From Dokdonella sp. (lineage in GTDB: Bacteria; Pseudomonadota; Gammaproteobacteria; Xanthomonadales; Rhodanobacteraceae): a stretch of DNA of 64,000 nucleotides. Numbering within the stretch: position 1 is the stretch's first letter; each line of letters opens with the position of its first letter. The translations under genes and the position numbers were made by a program. The notes below the pieces were generated by a model, which searched no databases, had not been told where the DNA came from, and was given only the letters and a program-made list of their open reading frames with translations. The DNA is taken from positions 1,302,001 to 1,366,000 of the forward strand of contig JADJQH010000002.1 of NCBI GenBank assembly GCA_016712865.1, in the 5' to 3' direction. Positions 1 to 11,027 of this stretch are shown here, piece by piece.

Positions 1-43
1 ACAGCGGCAGGATTCGATATGGGCGGGTGATTCGAAAGTCCAT
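1..43 (-). CDS. pilP: PilP, N-terminal fragment cut by the window edge
   Basis: An ATG at 43 on the minus strand starts one base after the pilO stop codon and reads MDFRITRPYRILPL to the edge. Only 14 residues are visible, so the call rests on position: in pilMNOPQ operons the gene after pilO encodes PilP, the inner-membrane lipoprotein that links PilN/PilO to the PilQ secretin. The basic start followed by hydrophobic residues fits a signal peptide, but no lipobox is in view. Confidence 0.55.
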   Translation of the reverse strand, partial: MDFRITRPYRILPL

Positions 44-44
44 G

Positions 45-752
45 TCACTCGCCTCCCTTGGTTTTGGCGGGAGCGGGCTTCTTCGCACCCTTGCCTGTCT
101 TGGGTGCGTTCGCGGCCTCAAACTCGGCAATCTCGTCGTTGTCCATGTAACGGTACGTCTTGACGGTACCCTCAAGGGTCAGCGTGCCACCGGCACTCAG
201 CACGGTCGCCCCTCCCTTCTTGGCGCCGCTTGGTCGCAGCGAAACGTCGTGCATGGTCAGGATCACGACGCGCGGGAGCGAGGCGACCTTGCTGATGAAG
301 GCGCCGAACTCATGGTAGGTACCCACCATGCGCAGCTGGATCGGCTTTTCCGCGTAGAACCCCTTCATCACTTCTGGGCCTGGCTGGAAAAGGTCATTGC
401 TAATGCCTGATCCGAGAGCTGCCTGGGAAATCTCCATGATCAATTTCGGCATTTCCGTCTTGCCTGGCAGCTGGTTGATCGCCTCTTGCAGCTTGTCGGT
501 CATATCCTTCAGCTGCTTTTCCAGCGCAGGAAGATTGACCACCTGAGCCCACTTCTTGGTGAAGTCGTCTTTCAGGCCCGCTTCCTTCTTTTCGGCCTGC
601 TTCAACTCTTCTTGCTGCTCGCTGATCTTGAACCACCAACCGAGGAACAGGATGGCGGCGATGATCAGGATGGCAAAGAATGCCTTGATCGATTTTGGCC
701 AGTTGCCGACATTGTTGCGATCAAGATTTCGGAGGTCGTCGAAGAAACTCAT
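45..752 (-). CDS. pilO: Type IV pilus inner-membrane alignment protein PilO
   Basis: PilO (235 aa) pairs with PilN in the periplasm to form the alignment subcomplex joining the cytoplasmic PilM ring to PilP and the PilQ secretin. The sequence shows a short cytoplasmic N-terminus, one membrane helix at about residues 25-41, a charged coiled coil at about 44-95, and then a ferredoxin-like periplasmic domain containing the family-typical stretch around YHEFGAFISKVASLPRV. A Lys/Ala/Pro-rich tail ends the protein. Its ATG overlaps the pilN stop by 4 bases, so translation is probably coupled. Confidence 0.93.
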   Translation of the reverse strand: MSFFDDLRNLDRNNVGNWPKSIKAFFAILIIAAILFLGWWFKISEQQEELKQAEKKEAGLKDDFTKKWAQVVNLPALEKQLKDMTDKLQEAINQLPGKTEMPKLIMEISQAALGSGISNDLFQPGPEVMKGFYAEKPIQLRMVGTYHEFGAFISKVASLPRVVILTMHDVSLRPSGAKKGGATVLSAGGTLTLEGTVKTYRYMDNDEIAEFEAANAPKTGKGAKKPAPAKTKGGE

Positions 753-1488
753 GGCTTCTTCTCCTCTGTGGCCGGCTTTGCTGGAGCCTCCTTGTCGGTC
801 AGCTTGGTCGCCGCCGCATTCAGCTGCGCACCCAAATCCGCAGCTGGCTTGGCAGGCGCCGCTGCCGGAGCTGCAGCCGCGGAAGCCGACGCGGCATCCT
901 TTCCATCGGCAGCCGCACTCTTTTCGGCCTCGGTCTGCGATTTCTTTGTGTTGACTGCCAAGGAAAACTCGAAAGGAAGTCGAGAGTCCACGTCTTTGGC
1001 GCCTTCCTTGTTCTCGATCTTGGCCAGATCCGCCTTGCCAAGATAGGGCGAGTTTTCCAAGGCCTTCATGTAGGTCGCCACACGCGTGCTGGACTCGGCC
1101 ACTCCCGCAAAGGTAAGCGTGTCTCCGCTCTGCTTGATGGAGGTCAAACGCGTGCCGTCGGGGATGGTCTTCGACATCTGGTCAAAAAGATGAACCATCT
1201 GCGCCCGATTGGCTTGCAGGTCCTCGATGATTTCCTTGCGTGCCAGCAATTGGGCTCGAGTGCGCTCGAGCTCCTTGATGGATTCGATATCTTTCTCCAG
1301 CAGCTTGATCTGGTCGGACAAATACCGGTTGCGCTCGTTCTGGTTGTCAATGCGCATGCCCATCCAGTACGACGCGCACAGAAACACGAACACCGCAGCC
1401 GCAGCCGACATGGCGAGCATCATGTAGAACTCGCGCTCGCGCTGCTTGCGCCGCTCAGCTCGCCAAGGCAATAGGTTGATTCTGGCCA

Positions 1489-1489
<1 letters not shown>
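749..1489 (-). CDS. pilN: Type IV pilus inner-membrane protein PilN
   Basis: PilN (246 aa) binds PilM through its short cytoplasmic N-terminus and dimerises with PilO in the periplasm. The N-terminus carries the PilN hallmark INLLPWR (residues 4-10), which contacts PilM. A membrane helix follows at about 22-44, then a coiled coil and a compact periplasmic domain. The last 60 or so residues are an Ala/Lys/Pro-rich low-complexity extension, longer than in many PilN proteins. I place the start at MARINLLPWR and not at an in-frame codon 10 residues upstream, because this ATG overlaps the pilM stop (ATGA) and puts the motif at the N-terminus. Confidence 0.93.
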
Positions 1490-2626
<1,137 letters not shown>

Positions 2627-2789
2627 CAGGGTCCTCTCAATTAGTCGACCCCGTCGCGAAAATGGCCGAATTTGGTGCCTTTCTGGCCCCTTGGCGCCCC
2701 CGGAAAGGCCTGAACGGGCGCTAACACCTATACTGTGTCGTCTGGTCCCGCTTTCTTCCTTGACTGCCATCACAAGTCAAATCCACTGC

Positions 2790-5261
2790 ATGAGAATTTT
2801 CCTACGTCTGGCCCGCTATGCGCTTTACCTCGGACTGGGTGGCGCGCTGCTGGGTTTTCTTGCCCTTGGCATCGCCTATTGGCTGATTTCGCCTCGCCTG
2901 CCGGCCGTCGAGTCCCTGAAGAACGTGAACCTCCAGGTGCCGTTGAAAGTGCTGTCCGCAGACGGCAAGCTGATGGCGACCTTTGGCGAAACCCGGCGCA
3001 TTCCCATCACCATGAAGGACGTGCCGGATCGCCTGCGTTATGCGGTGCTGTCGGCTGAAGACGCGGATTTCTACAGCCATTCGGGTATCGATTTCGGCGG
3101 AATTGCGCGTGCCGTCTGGCTGGTTACCACCACCGGCAGCAAGCACGTCGCAGGCGGCAGCACGATTACCCAGCAGGTTGCACGCCAGTTTTTCCTGAGT
3201 CCCGAAGTCACCTATACGCGCAAATTGTCGGAAATCTTCCTCGCGTTCCGCATCGAGAATGCGCTCAGCAAGGACGAGATCCTCGAGCTTTATCTCAACA
3301 AGAGTTTCTTCGGCAATCGCGCCTACGGTATTGCTGCAGCGGCCGAGTTTTACTACGGAAAATCGCTCGACCAACTGACACTCGCCGAGTGCGCGATGCT
3401 GGCTTCCTTGCCCAAATTTCCATCCACGGGCAACCCGATCAGCAACCTTCCGCGCGCGCTGTTGCGCCGCGCCTATGTGCTTGGACGCATGCTGGATCTG
3501 GGCCATATCGACAAAGCCAGGTATGACGCGGCAATGGCCGAGGACGACCTCTCCTTTGCCCACGAACCACCGATCGAGATCGAGGCTTCCTACCTCGCCG
3601 AAATGGTCCGACAGGAAGCCATTACGCGCCTGGGCAACGACGCACTCAACAACGGCTACGTCATACGCACCACGATTGAATCCGCCGACCAGGCAGCGGC
3701 GAACCAGTCGCTGCGGGAATCGTTGCTCAACTACGACATGCGCCACGGCTATCGCGGCGCGGAAGCGCACGTGGAGCTCGGCTCCGAACGCGACCCCGAA
3801 CACCTGGCCACGCACATCGAATCCCATGATGTGGTCAGCGGGTTGATGCCCGGCATCGTCAGTGCGAGCAGCGAAACCGAAGCCATCGCGTACTTGAAGG
3901 ACGGCCAAAGCGTCGCGCTTGATCTCACCGCCGTTGAATGGGCCCGCCCCTATATTGACGACAGTCGGCACGGCCCCTCGCCCAAGCGGGTTTCGGACGT
4001 GCTCAAGGTTGGCGACATCATCCGCGTGGTGCGTGACGACAAGGGCACTTGGCGCCTGGCCCAACTTCCCGCGGTGCAAGGTGCGTTTGCCGCCCTGGAT
4101 CCGGAGGATGGTGCCATCCGCTCGCTGATCGGCGGCTTCAACTTCTCACGCAGCAAGTTCAACCGGGCCACCCAATCGAGCCGCTCGGCCGGATCCAGCT
4201 TCAAGCCCTTCCTGTATTCGGCGGCTTTCGAGCATGGATTCACCCCCGCCTCGGTGGTCAACGATGCTCCCCTGGTGTTTCCGGACCCATCGCGGCCCAA
4301 CGGCCTGTGGACGCCTTCGAATGACGACAACAAGTTCGACGGCCCCATGCGCTTGCGCGAGGCCCTGGTGCAGTCGAAAAACCTGATCTCGGTCCGCCTG
4401 CTCGATGCCATTGGCGTCCACTATGCCCACGAGTACGTGACCCGCTTCGGATTCAACGCACAACAAATCCCCGAGAACCTCTCCATGGCACTCGGCACCG
4501 CTGCCGTATCCCCGCTGGAAATGGCACGCGGCTACGCAGTGCTTGCCAATGGCGGGTTTCTCGTCGATCCCTATTTCATCGCCGAGATCAGTGACCGGGA
4601 CGGCAAGCTGATCTACCGCGCCGATCCTGCACGGGTCTGCAGCGAGTGTCCGCAGCGCCAGCTCGAAGGCAGCGGCGGCTCCGTCGGCTCGGATGCGTCC
4701 TCGCCTGCTGGATTCAGCGCGATCAGCAGCGCCCATGCAACCACAGCCGCAGTTTCCACCGACGGCAGCCCCCGCCTTGCTCCGCGCGTCCTCGACGCGA
4801 GGGTTGCCTACCTGGTGACGTCCCTGATGCGCGATGTCATCCGGCGTGGAACAGGATCCGGCGCGATGGTGTTGAAGCGCAACGACCTCGCCGGCAAAAC
4901 CGGAACCACCAACGAATACCGGGATGCCTGGTTCTCCGGTTTCAATGCAAGAATCGCCGCAACGGCCTGGGTTGGATTCGACGATTTCAGTTCGCTCGGC
5001 AGCCGCGAGTTCGGTGCCAAGTCCGCGCTTCCGATCTGGATCGGATTCATGCGCGAAGCATTGGCCGACGTGCCAGAGCAGCCCTTCGACATGCCGGCCG
5101 GCATCACCACGGCGCGGATCGACAGACACAGTGGCTTGCTCGCATCCGCCGGTGACGCCGAGTCGATGATCGAGTATTTCAAGACCGAAGATGTCGACCA
5201 ACTGGCAGCGCGCCCGGATTCGCAACAGGAAGAGCTGCGCGAAGCCTATGACGTGTTCTGA
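2790..5261 (+). CDS. mrcA: Penicillin-binding protein 1A (bifunctional transglycosylase/transpeptidase)
   Basis: Class A PBP (823 aa from the ATG at MRIFLRLARY) that polymerises and cross-links peptidoglycan at the outer face of the inner membrane. In order: a membrane anchor at 8-35; a GT51 domain with SAEDADFYSHSGID (catalytic Glu90) and GGSTITQQVARQFFL; then a transpeptidase domain with S469-S-F-K472, S529-K-N and K703-T-G-T. All active-site motifs are intact. An earlier in-frame ATG at 2691 would add 33 non-hydrophobic residues before the anchor and is less likely. The gene is divergent from pilMNOP, a common arrangement in gammaproteobacteria, and its stop overlaps the next start by one base. 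Confidence 0.95.
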   Translation: MRIFLRLARYALYLGLGGALLGFLALGIAYWLISPRLPAVESLKNVNLQVPLKVLSADGKLMATFGETRRIPITMKDVPDRLRYAVLSAEDADFYSHSGIDFGGIARAVWLVTTTGSKHVAGGSTITQQVARQFFLSPEVTYTRKLSEIFLAFRIENALSKDEILELYLNKSFFGNRAYGIAAAAEFYYGKSLDQLTLAECAMLASLPKFPSTGNPISNLPRALLRRAYVLGRMLDLGHIDKARYDAAMAEDDLSFAHEPPIEIEASYLAEMVRQEAITRLGNDALNNGYVIRTTIESADQAAANQSLRESLLNYDMRHGYRGAEAHVELGSERDPEHLATHIESHDVVSGLMPGIVSASSETEAIAYLKDGQSVALDLTAVEWARPYIDDSRHGPSPKRVSDVLKVGDIIRVVRDDKGTWRLAQLPAVQGAFAALDPEDGAIRSLIGGFNFSRSKFNRATQSSRSAGSSFKPFLYSAAFEHGFTPASVVNDAPLVFPDPSRPNGLWTPSNDDNKFDGPMRLREALVQSKNLISVRLLDAIGVHYAHEYVTRFGFNAQQIPENLSMALGTAAVSPLEMARGYAVLANGGFLVDPYFIAEISDRDGKLIYRADPARVCSECPQRQLEGSGGSVGSDASSPAGFSAISSAHATTAAVSTDGSPRLAPRVLDARVAYLVTSLMRDVIRRGTGSGAMVLKRNDLAGKTGTTNEYRDAWFSGFNARIAATAWVGFDDFSSLGSREFGAKSALPIWIGFMREALADVPEQPFDMPAGITTARIDRHSGLLASAGDAESMIEYFKTEDVDQLAARPDSQQEELREAYDVF

Positions 5262-5881
5262 TGCACCATTCTGCGCGGGGCCGACATGGCGACTCCAGAC
5301 GACGCATTGCGGTTGAAGCCGCGCGCCTGATTGCCGACCAGGGCATGCGCGACTATCACGCGGCGAAACTCAAGGCGGCCTCGCGGCTGGGGTTTTCGCC
5401 AGATGTTGATCTGCCGCGCAACGCTGAAATCGAATCGGCCCTGCGCGAACACCAGCGCCTGTTCCAGGCGCAGACCCAAACGGCCATCCTGGCCCGCCTG
5501 CGTTCCGCTGCGCAGGAAGCGATGCGTTTCTTCCACCAGCTTGAACCGCGACTGGTGGGTGCCGTGCTGGAAGGAACCGCCGATGAGCATTCCGCCATCT
5601 GCCTGCACCTGTTCGCGGATGACGTGGCAACGGTCATTGCGCTGCTGGCTGAACGCGGCATCCCCTATCAACTGCATGATCGGCGGATCCGCCTGGATGC
5701 CGTCACCGACACCCGCTTGCCGGTGCTGGAATTCACGGCAGGCACCAACACCATCGACGTCACGGTGTTTCCCCGCGACGGCTTGCGCCAGGCTCCTTTG
5801 GACCGCATCACCGAACGGCCGATGCGTCGCGCAAGCATCGATGCCGTGAGCCAGCTTCAGGACCCAAGCCCAGGCGCCTGA
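5261..5881 (+). CDS. Conserved hypothetical protein translationally coupled to PBP1A
   Basis: A 206-aa soluble protein with no signal peptide or membrane helix. Its ATG shares a base with the mrcA stop (TGATG), so translation is probably coupled. The N-terminal half is helical and basic (RRIAVEAARLIADQGMRDYHAAKLKAA). The C-terminal half (about 95-180) alternates strands and helices and resembles a small nucleotidyltransferase-like or ACT-like fold (LVGAVLEGTADEHS, GIPYQLHDRRIR). I do not recognise a characterised family. Codon usage matches its neighbours, so I regard it as a real gene of unknown function. Confidence 0.75.
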   Translation: MHHSARGRHGDSRRRIAVEAARLIADQGMRDYHAAKLKAASRLGFSPDVDLPRNAEIESALREHQRLFQAQTQTAILARLRSAAQEAMRFFHQLEPRLVGAVLEGTADEHSAICLHLFADDVATVIALLAERGIPYQLHDRRIRLDAVTDTRLPVLEFTAGTNTIDVTVFPRDGLRQAPLDRITERPMRRASIDAVSQLQDPSPGA

Positions 5882-5922
5882 ATCGTCACGCAAGCATCCA
5901 ACGCATGCCCGGCCGCCTTGCT

Positions 5923-7215
5923 TCAGCGCTTGTCCATTGCCACGTAATTGCGCTCGGCGGCGCCCGTGTAGACCTGGCGCGGACGACCGATCTTGCCATC
6001 CGCTGCGCCCTGCTGCTCGAGCCAGTGCGCCACCCAACCGGCGGTCCGCGCAATGGCAAACATCACCGTGAACATCTCGGTGGGAATCTTCAGTGCCTTG
6101 TAGATGATGCCCGAATAGAAATCGACATTCGGGTACAGCTTGCGGTCGACGAAGTAGGAGTCCTTGAGGGCAACCTCTTCAAGCGCCATGGCCACATCAA
6201 GCAGGGGATCCTTGAGGTTGAGGTCCGCCAGAACCTTGTGGGTCATCTCGCGGATGATGGTCGCCCGTGGATCGAAATTCTTGTAGACGCGATGGCCGAA
6301 GCCCATCAGGCGGAATCCGGAGTCCTTGTCCTTGGCCTTGGCCACCGCGGACGCAACATTGCCGGCATCGCCGATTTCCGTGAGCATGCTGAGCACGGCC
6401 TCGTTGGCTCCGCCATGTGCGGGCCCCCACAATGCAGCGATACCTGCAGCCACGCAAGCATACGGATTGGCGCCAGTCGAACCGACCAGTCGCACGGTCG
6501 AAGTGGACGCATTCTGCTCGTGATCGGCATGCAGGATGAACAACAGGTCAAGCGCCTTGGCTACCACCGGACTCAGCTCCAGCGGTTCGCTCGGCACCTC
6601 GAACATCATGTGCAGGAAACGCGTCACGTACTCGAGATTGTTGCGCGGATAGCGCACCGGCCAGCCGATCGAATAGCGGTATGCGGCCGCGGCAATGGTC
6701 GGCACCTTGGCGATCAGGCGGATCGCAGCCAGCCTGCGCTGCTCGGGATCATCCATGTCCAGGGTGTCGTGGTAGAAGGCCGACAGCGAGGCAACCGACG
6801 CGCACAGCATGGCCATGGGGTGGGCGTCGTAGTGGAAACCGTTGAGAAAGTTCTTCTGCGCTTCATGCATCATCGTGTGATGCGTTACCTCATGCTCGAA
6901 AACGCCGAATTCCGCCTTGCTCGGCAACTCGCCATTGATCAACAGGTAGGCAGTTTCGAGAAAGCTTGACTGCTTGGCCAATTGCTCGATCGGATAGCCG
7001 CGATACAGCAACACGCCCTTGTCGCCATCGATGTAGGTGATGGCGCTGCGCGTACTGGCCGTTGAAACAAATCCCGGATCAAAGGTGAAGTAACCGGTGT
7101 CGCGGTGCAGCTTGCCGATATCGAGGGCTGGATCACCCAAGGTGCCAGAGACGACCGGCAACGACGTGCTGCGGTCATTGATGGTATCGGTGAGGTTCAC
7201 TGCTTTGTCGGACAC
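5923..7215 (-). CDS. gltA: Citrate synthase (type II hexameric)
   Basis: Condenses acetyl-CoA and oxaloacetate to citrate, the entry step of the TCA cycle. The 430-aa protein has its catalytic residues at His267 (WGPAHGG), His308 (GFGHRVY) and Asp365 (YPNVDFYSG). These are each three positions later than the E. coli residues, as expected for the NADH-sensitive type II enzyme. I choose the GTG start at 7215 because AAAGGAG lies 6 bases upstream and the N-terminus then matches family length. Further upstream in-frame codons run through rpmE2 and give a non-family leader. Confidence 0.95.
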   Translation of the reverse strand: MSDKAVNLTDTINDRSTSLPVVSGTLGDPALDIGKLHRDTGYFTFDPGFVSTASTRSAITYIDGDKGVLLYRGYPIEQLAKQSSFLETAYLLINGELPSKAEFGVFEHEVTHHTMMHEAQKNFLNGFHYDAHPMAMLCASVASLSAFYHDTLDMDDPEQRRLAAIRLIAKVPTIAAAAYRYSIGWPVRYPRNNLEYVTRFLHMMFEVPSEPLELSPVVAKALDLLFILHADHEQNASTSTVRLVGSTGANPYACVAAGIAALWGPAHGGANEAVLSMLTEIGDAGNVASAVAKAKDKDSGFRLMGFGHRVYKNFDPRATIIREMTHKVLADLNLKDPLLDVAMALEEVALKDSYFVDRKLYPNVDFYSGIIYKALKIPTEMFTVMFAIARTAGWVAHWLEQQGAADGKIGRPRQVYTGAAERNYVAMDKR

Positions 7216-7390
7216 GACGGGCTCCTTTTGGCGGGTTTCGGACTCGCGGCATCTGGCCTTGCGGGAGCGCAGGGGCAAATGGCCGAACGTCGAAGATCGG
7301 ACTCCCGCATGGGATGCGCGCGTCCGCATCCTGATTATCGCATAGCGCATAGGCGCGCATTCGGCGTTCGCGAATGAAGCGCACAAACAA

Positions 7391-7415
7391 GAACGCCGGC
7401 TGTGGGCCGGCGTTC
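7391..7415 (-). terminator. Rho-independent terminator of rpmE2
   Basis: A perfect 10-bp inverted repeat (GAACGCCGGC and its complement) with a 5-base loop is followed on the minus strand by CTTGTTTGTG. It lies 24 bases beyond the rpmE2 stop, so it should separate rpmE2 transcription from gltA. Confidence 0.65.
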
Positions 7416-7438
7416 CTGCATAAATCGGGAATCGTGCG

Positions 7439-7681
7439 TTACTTGGCGTAGCGACGACGGAACTTGTCCACGCGGCCACCGGAATCCACGATCTTCTGCT
7501 TGCCGGTATAAAACGGGTGGGACTGGCTGGAAATATCGATCTTGATCAGCGGATACTCTTGGCCATCCGTCCACTTGACGGTTTCCTTCGACGACATCGT
7601 CGAACCGGTCAGGAACGAAAAGTCGCTGGACAGATCCTGGAAAACGACGGGCTGGTACTTGGGGTGGATATCGGGCTTCAT
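7439..7681 (-). CDS. rpmE2: 50S ribosomal protein L31 type B
   Basis: 80-aa large-subunit protein with the L31 core ([16 protein letters not shown], then SHPFYTGKQ and [10 protein letters not shown]). It lacks the four zinc-binding cysteines of type A L31, which marks it as the C-minus type B paralogue. In many bacteria type B replaces type A under zinc limitation through Zur. I see no convincing Zur box upstream, and whether a type A copy exists elsewhere cannot be judged here. Confidence 0.93.
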   Translation of the reverse strand: MKPDIHPKYQPVVFQDLSSDFSFLTGSTMSSKETVKWTDGQEYPLIKIDISSQSHPFYTGKQKIVDSGGRVDKFRRRYAK

Positions 7682-7725
7682 GGGACGCTACCGTTGACCG
7701 GGCTGACCCCGGAGAAAAGAGCGCG

Positions 7726-7755
7726 ATTATAGGTGGCAATCAGACAACGACGCAA
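7726..7755 (-). promoter_or_regulatory. Sigma-70-type promoter for rpmE2
   Basis: On the minus strand a perfect TATAAT (7726-7731) lies 18 bases downstream of TTGCGT (7750-7755). The expected transcription start is about 40 bases before the rpmE2 ATG. Confidence 0.55.
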
Positions 7756-7862
7756 GTTTTTCGCATTGGAGCCAAAATCATCCGCATGGCGCGAAGAATT
7801 CATGCAAGCCGCTGTTTCCACAATCATTTCATGCGTATTTGGTGTGCGGTCCCAGACAAATC

Positions 7863-8795
7863 TCAAGCGGCGCCCAATGCATCCCTGATCAGGTTCTCGA
7901 ATTTTCCCTGTTCGACTCCCAGCACGATTCGGGCATTCGCCGGCCGAGCCATGCGTTGTTCCCAGTCGACCACGGTGGCGCCACGTGTCAGGCCTCCCGC
8001 CAGTTCAATGCCAACGTGACGTTCGGCGGACTCCACGATGATGGACGGATCAAGGGCCACGGCCATCGCCAATGCGTCTGCGGAAAGCATGCGCTGGCGT
8101 CCATGTTGCCTGGCCCAGCTTCGCGTTCGACGGGAAACCGAGGCATAGAATCGCGCCCGCTCATCATCGGCGGCCAGCCATTGCTCGAGGTCGTCATACG
8201 CAAGGCCATGGTGCATGGTGGCCTCCCAGTCCACCAGATCGAACGTCGGCCAGTTGCTGAACACCACATGCGCAGCTTCCGGGTCGAAGCCGATGTTGAA
8301 TTCCGCCGGCACCAGATGCGTATTGCCGCGCCCGTTGACGGCGCCACCCATGATCACCAGACGCGCAACCCGCCGCGGCAATTCAGGATCCAGGCGCAGC
8401 GCGAGCGCCAGGTTGGTCAACGGCCCCAGTGCCACCACGGTCAGTTGACCGGCAAATTCCCTGCTCAAGCGACTGATCGCCAGTGCAGCGTGTTCGTTGG
8501 CGGCTGCCCGCGTTGATCGCGAATAGCCGGTATCACCGAAGCCATCGGCGCCATGCACGAACGCGGCATCCGCGGCATCCAGCACCAGGGGCGTCGCGCA
8601 GCCAGGGAACACGGGAGTTTCGTGTCCCATCACGTCAACCAGCTTCAGGGCATTGTTCACGGTATGCCGCAAGCCGACGTTGCCCGCGGCGATCGCCAAG
8701 CCTTTCACCTCGGCATGCTGATGCGCCATCAGGATCGCCAGTGCGTCATCGACGCCCGGGTCGGTATCAATCAGTAGCGGTGCGCGCATGGTCAT
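7863..8795 (-). CDS. Inosine/uridine-preferring nucleoside hydrolase
   Basis: Hydrolyses the N-glycosidic bond of ribonucleosides to ribose and free base in nucleoside salvage. The 310-aa protein starts with the calcium/ribose-binding DTDPGVDD motif (residues 10-17). It also has the central VALGPLTNLALAL and the GGAVNGRGN loop with EFNIGFDPEAA, all typical of the IunH/RihA-C family. Substrate preference cannot be read from sequence. A second ATG two codons later is an equally good start. The gene stands alone between rpmE2 and recG. Confidence 0.88.
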   Translation of the reverse strand: MTMRAPLLIDTDPGVDDALAILMAHQHAEVKGLAIAAGNVGLRHTVNNALKLVDVMGHETPVFPGCATPLVLDAADAAFVHGADGFGDTGYSRSTRAAANEHAALAISRLSREFAGQLTVVALGPLTNLALALRLDPELPRRVARLVIMGGAVNGRGNTHLVPAEFNIGFDPEAAHVVFSNWPTFDLVDWEATMHHGLAYDDLEQWLAADDERARFYASVSRRTRSWARQHGRQRMLSADALAMAVALDPSIIVESAERHVGIELAGGLTRGATVVDWEQRMARPANARIVLGVEQGKFENLIRDALGAA

Positions 8796-8871
8796 CCATT
8801 CGAAGGGCCGGCATGGATTGTTTCAGACATGGGTGCGGTTCCTCCACAGGCACGCATTCCACCCCGGGGCG

Positions 8872-10980
8872 TCATGCGTCCGCGAAACGTGCAGAGTTAC
8901 CGACCCAGCGCGCAATCAAACGATCGCATGCTCCTGCATGCTTGCGCAGCATGGTGCCGGCCACGTCCTGGACTTCCGCGAGCATGGCAGCATCGCGCGT
9001 CAGGTTTGCAATGCGGAATTCGAGCCGGCCGGTTTGCCGCGTACCCAGCAACTCGCCCGGGCCGCGCAGCTTGAGATCCTTTTCCGCGATCTCGAAACCA
9101 TCGTTGGTTTCTCGCAGTGCATTCAGGCGCTCGCGCGCCATCGCCGAAAGCGGCGGCTGATACAGCAACACGCAGCTTGACGCCAGGCTCCCCCGGCCCA
9201 CGCGTCCGCGCAACTGGTGCAACTGCGCCAGACCAAGGCGTTCCGCGTTCTCCATGATCATCAGGCTGGCATTGGGCACATCCACGCCCACTTCAATGAC
9301 GGTGGTCGCAACCAGCACGCTGATGGCACCGGACTGGAATTGCTGCATGACCTTCTGCTTTTCGGCCGGTTTCATGCGCCCATGGATCAGGCCGATGGAA
9401 ATGCCTTGCAGCGTGCGCTCCAGTTCGGCATGGGTGGTTTCGGCAGCCTGCGCTTCCAGTTGTTCGGAATCTTCAATCAGGGTGCACACCCAATAGGCCT
9501 GCCGTCCTTCGCCGCAGGCGGCGCGGATGCGATCGACCACCTCGGCGCGACGCGCAGTGGAAATGGCAACCGTGGTCACCGGACTGCGCCCGGGCGGGAG
9601 TTCATCGATGCGTGACACGTCCAGATCGGCATAGGCGGTCATCGCCAGGGTGCGCGGTATCGGCGTGGCCGTGAGCACCAGTTGATGCGGGACAAGTTCG
9701 GCATCGGCTCCCTTGTCACGCAAGGCCAGGCGTTGGTGGACTCCGAAGCGATGCTGTTCATCGATGATGACCAGGCCGAGCTTGCGGAACGCGACGGCAT
9801 CCTGCATCAGCGCATGGGTACCGATGACCAGTTGCGCCGGACCCTGCAGCGCGGTCATGGCCGCTTGCCGTGCCTTGCCCTGGACCTTGCCGGCCAGCCA
9901 TACCGGCTCGATGCCGAGCGGCGCAAACCAGTCGCGGAAGTTGCGCAGGTGTTGCTCCGCCAGCAATTCCGTGGGCGCCATCAGGGCGACCTGGAATCCG
10001 GATTCAATGGCGACCAGCGCAGCCAGCGCGGCAACCACGGTCTTGCCGGAGCCGACGTCGCCGTGCACCAGGCGCAGCATGGGCTCGCTGCGCGACATGT
10101 CGCGTGCGATCTCCCGCGCAACGCGCTGCTGCGCACCGGTGAGCTTGAATGGGAGTGCGGCAAGCAAGTCGCGTTGTGCTTCGCCCGTTCCCGCCAGGCC
10201 CGGTGCGCGATGCGAGCGGATCCTGGCCCGCAGGCGCTTCATGCCCAGGTGATGCGCCAGCAATTCCTCGAATGCCAGCCGCCGCTGGCTCGGATGGATG
10301 CCTTGAAGCAGCGCCGCAACGTCGGCGTCAGCGGCCGGGCGATGTACTTGGAGCAGCGCGTCGCGCAATGACTGCAGGCGCAAGGGTTCAAGCAATGGTG
10401 CCGGGATCTGCTCGAGTTGCGCGGCCGGCGGAAGCTGCAGCAGTGCCTTTGCAATCAGCACGGCAAGCCGCTTCTGGCCGAGGCCTTCGGTGGTCGGGTA
10501 CACGGGGGTCAGGCACTCGTCCACGCCCGAACCATCGGCCAGCACCCGCTGGTATTGCGGATGCACCATCTCGAAACCGTGCGCGCCGTACCTGACCTGG
10601 CCATAACAGCGCAGTCGCGTACCCGGCGCCAGTTGCTGTACCTGGGTGCGACGGAAACTGAAAAAGCGCAAGGTCAGCATTGAACGTGCGTCATCGGTGA
10701 TGACGACGCGCAATTGCGGACGGAAGCGGAACCCTTGCTCGACGGCTTCGACCGTGCCTTCAACCTGGACGCTATCCGCGGCACGCAGGTCGCGAATCGC
10801 AGTGATGCGAGTGCGGTCCTCGTAGCGCAACGGCAGGTGGAACCAGAGATCCTGGATGCGCAGGATGCCCAGCCGCGCCAGCGTCGCTTCCAGGGCCGGG
10901 CCGACTCCGGGCAGGCTGGCGACGGCTGCCAGGCCTGGATCGGCTGATTCGCGCGGATGCAGGTGAGGTGCCGACCTCAT
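8872..10980 (-). CDS. recG: ATP-dependent DNA helicase RecG
   Basis: Monomeric superfamily 2 translocase that reverses stalled forks and processes branched DNA. The 702-aa protein has an N-terminal wedge/OB domain (LPLRYEDRT, then VEGTVEAVEQGFRF). The helicase core includes GDVGSGKT (Walker A), IIDEQHRFGV (Walker B, DEQH box), LTATPIPRTLAM, and the C-terminal QLRGRVGRG motif VI. I start at MRSAPHLHP because the 13 residues upstream are not family-like. It follows ridA and spoT on the same strand, the usual rpoZ-spoT-ridA-recG arrangement. Confidence 0.94.
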   Translation of the reverse strand: MRSAPHLHPRESADPGLAAVASLPGVGPALEATLARLGILRIQDLWFHLPLRYEDRTRITAIRDLRAADSVQVEGTVEAVEQGFRFRPQLRVVITDDARSMLTLRFFSFRRTQVQQLAPGTRLRCYGQVRYGAHGFEMVHPQYQRVLADGSGVDECLTPVYPTTEGLGQKRLAVLIAKALLQLPPAAQLEQIPAPLLEPLRLQSLRDALLQVHRPAADADVAALLQGIHPSQRRLAFEELLAHHLGMKRLRARIRSHRAPGLAGTGEAQRDLLAALPFKLTGAQQRVAREIARDMSRSEPMLRLVHGDVGSGKTVVAALAALVAIESGFQVALMAPTELLAEQHLRNFRDWFAPLGIEPVWLAGKVQGKARQAAMTALQGPAQLVIGTHALMQDAVAFRKLGLVIIDEQHRFGVHQRLALRDKGADAELVPHQLVLTATPIPRTLAMTAYADLDVSRIDELPPGRSPVTTVAISTARRAEVVDRIRAACGEGRQAYWVCTLIEDSEQLEAQAAETTHAELERTLQGISIGLIHGRMKPAEKQKVMQQFQSGAISVLVATTVIEVGVDVPNASLMIMENAERLGLAQLHQLRGRVGRGSLASSCVLLYQPPLSAMARERLNALRETNDGFEIAEKDLKLRGPGELLGTRQTGRLEFRIANLTRDAAMLAEVQDVAGTMLRKHAGACDRLIARWVGNSARFADA

Positions 10981-11027
10981 GCGACCAGCACAGCCTTGAT
11001 GACCCGCGCGATCACGCAAACCCTGGG

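Noticed and set aside
7216-7479. N-terminal extension of citrate synthase
   Set aside because: It would cross the rpmE2 terminator and overlap rpmE2; the GTG at 7215 has a good ribosome site and gives exact family numbering.
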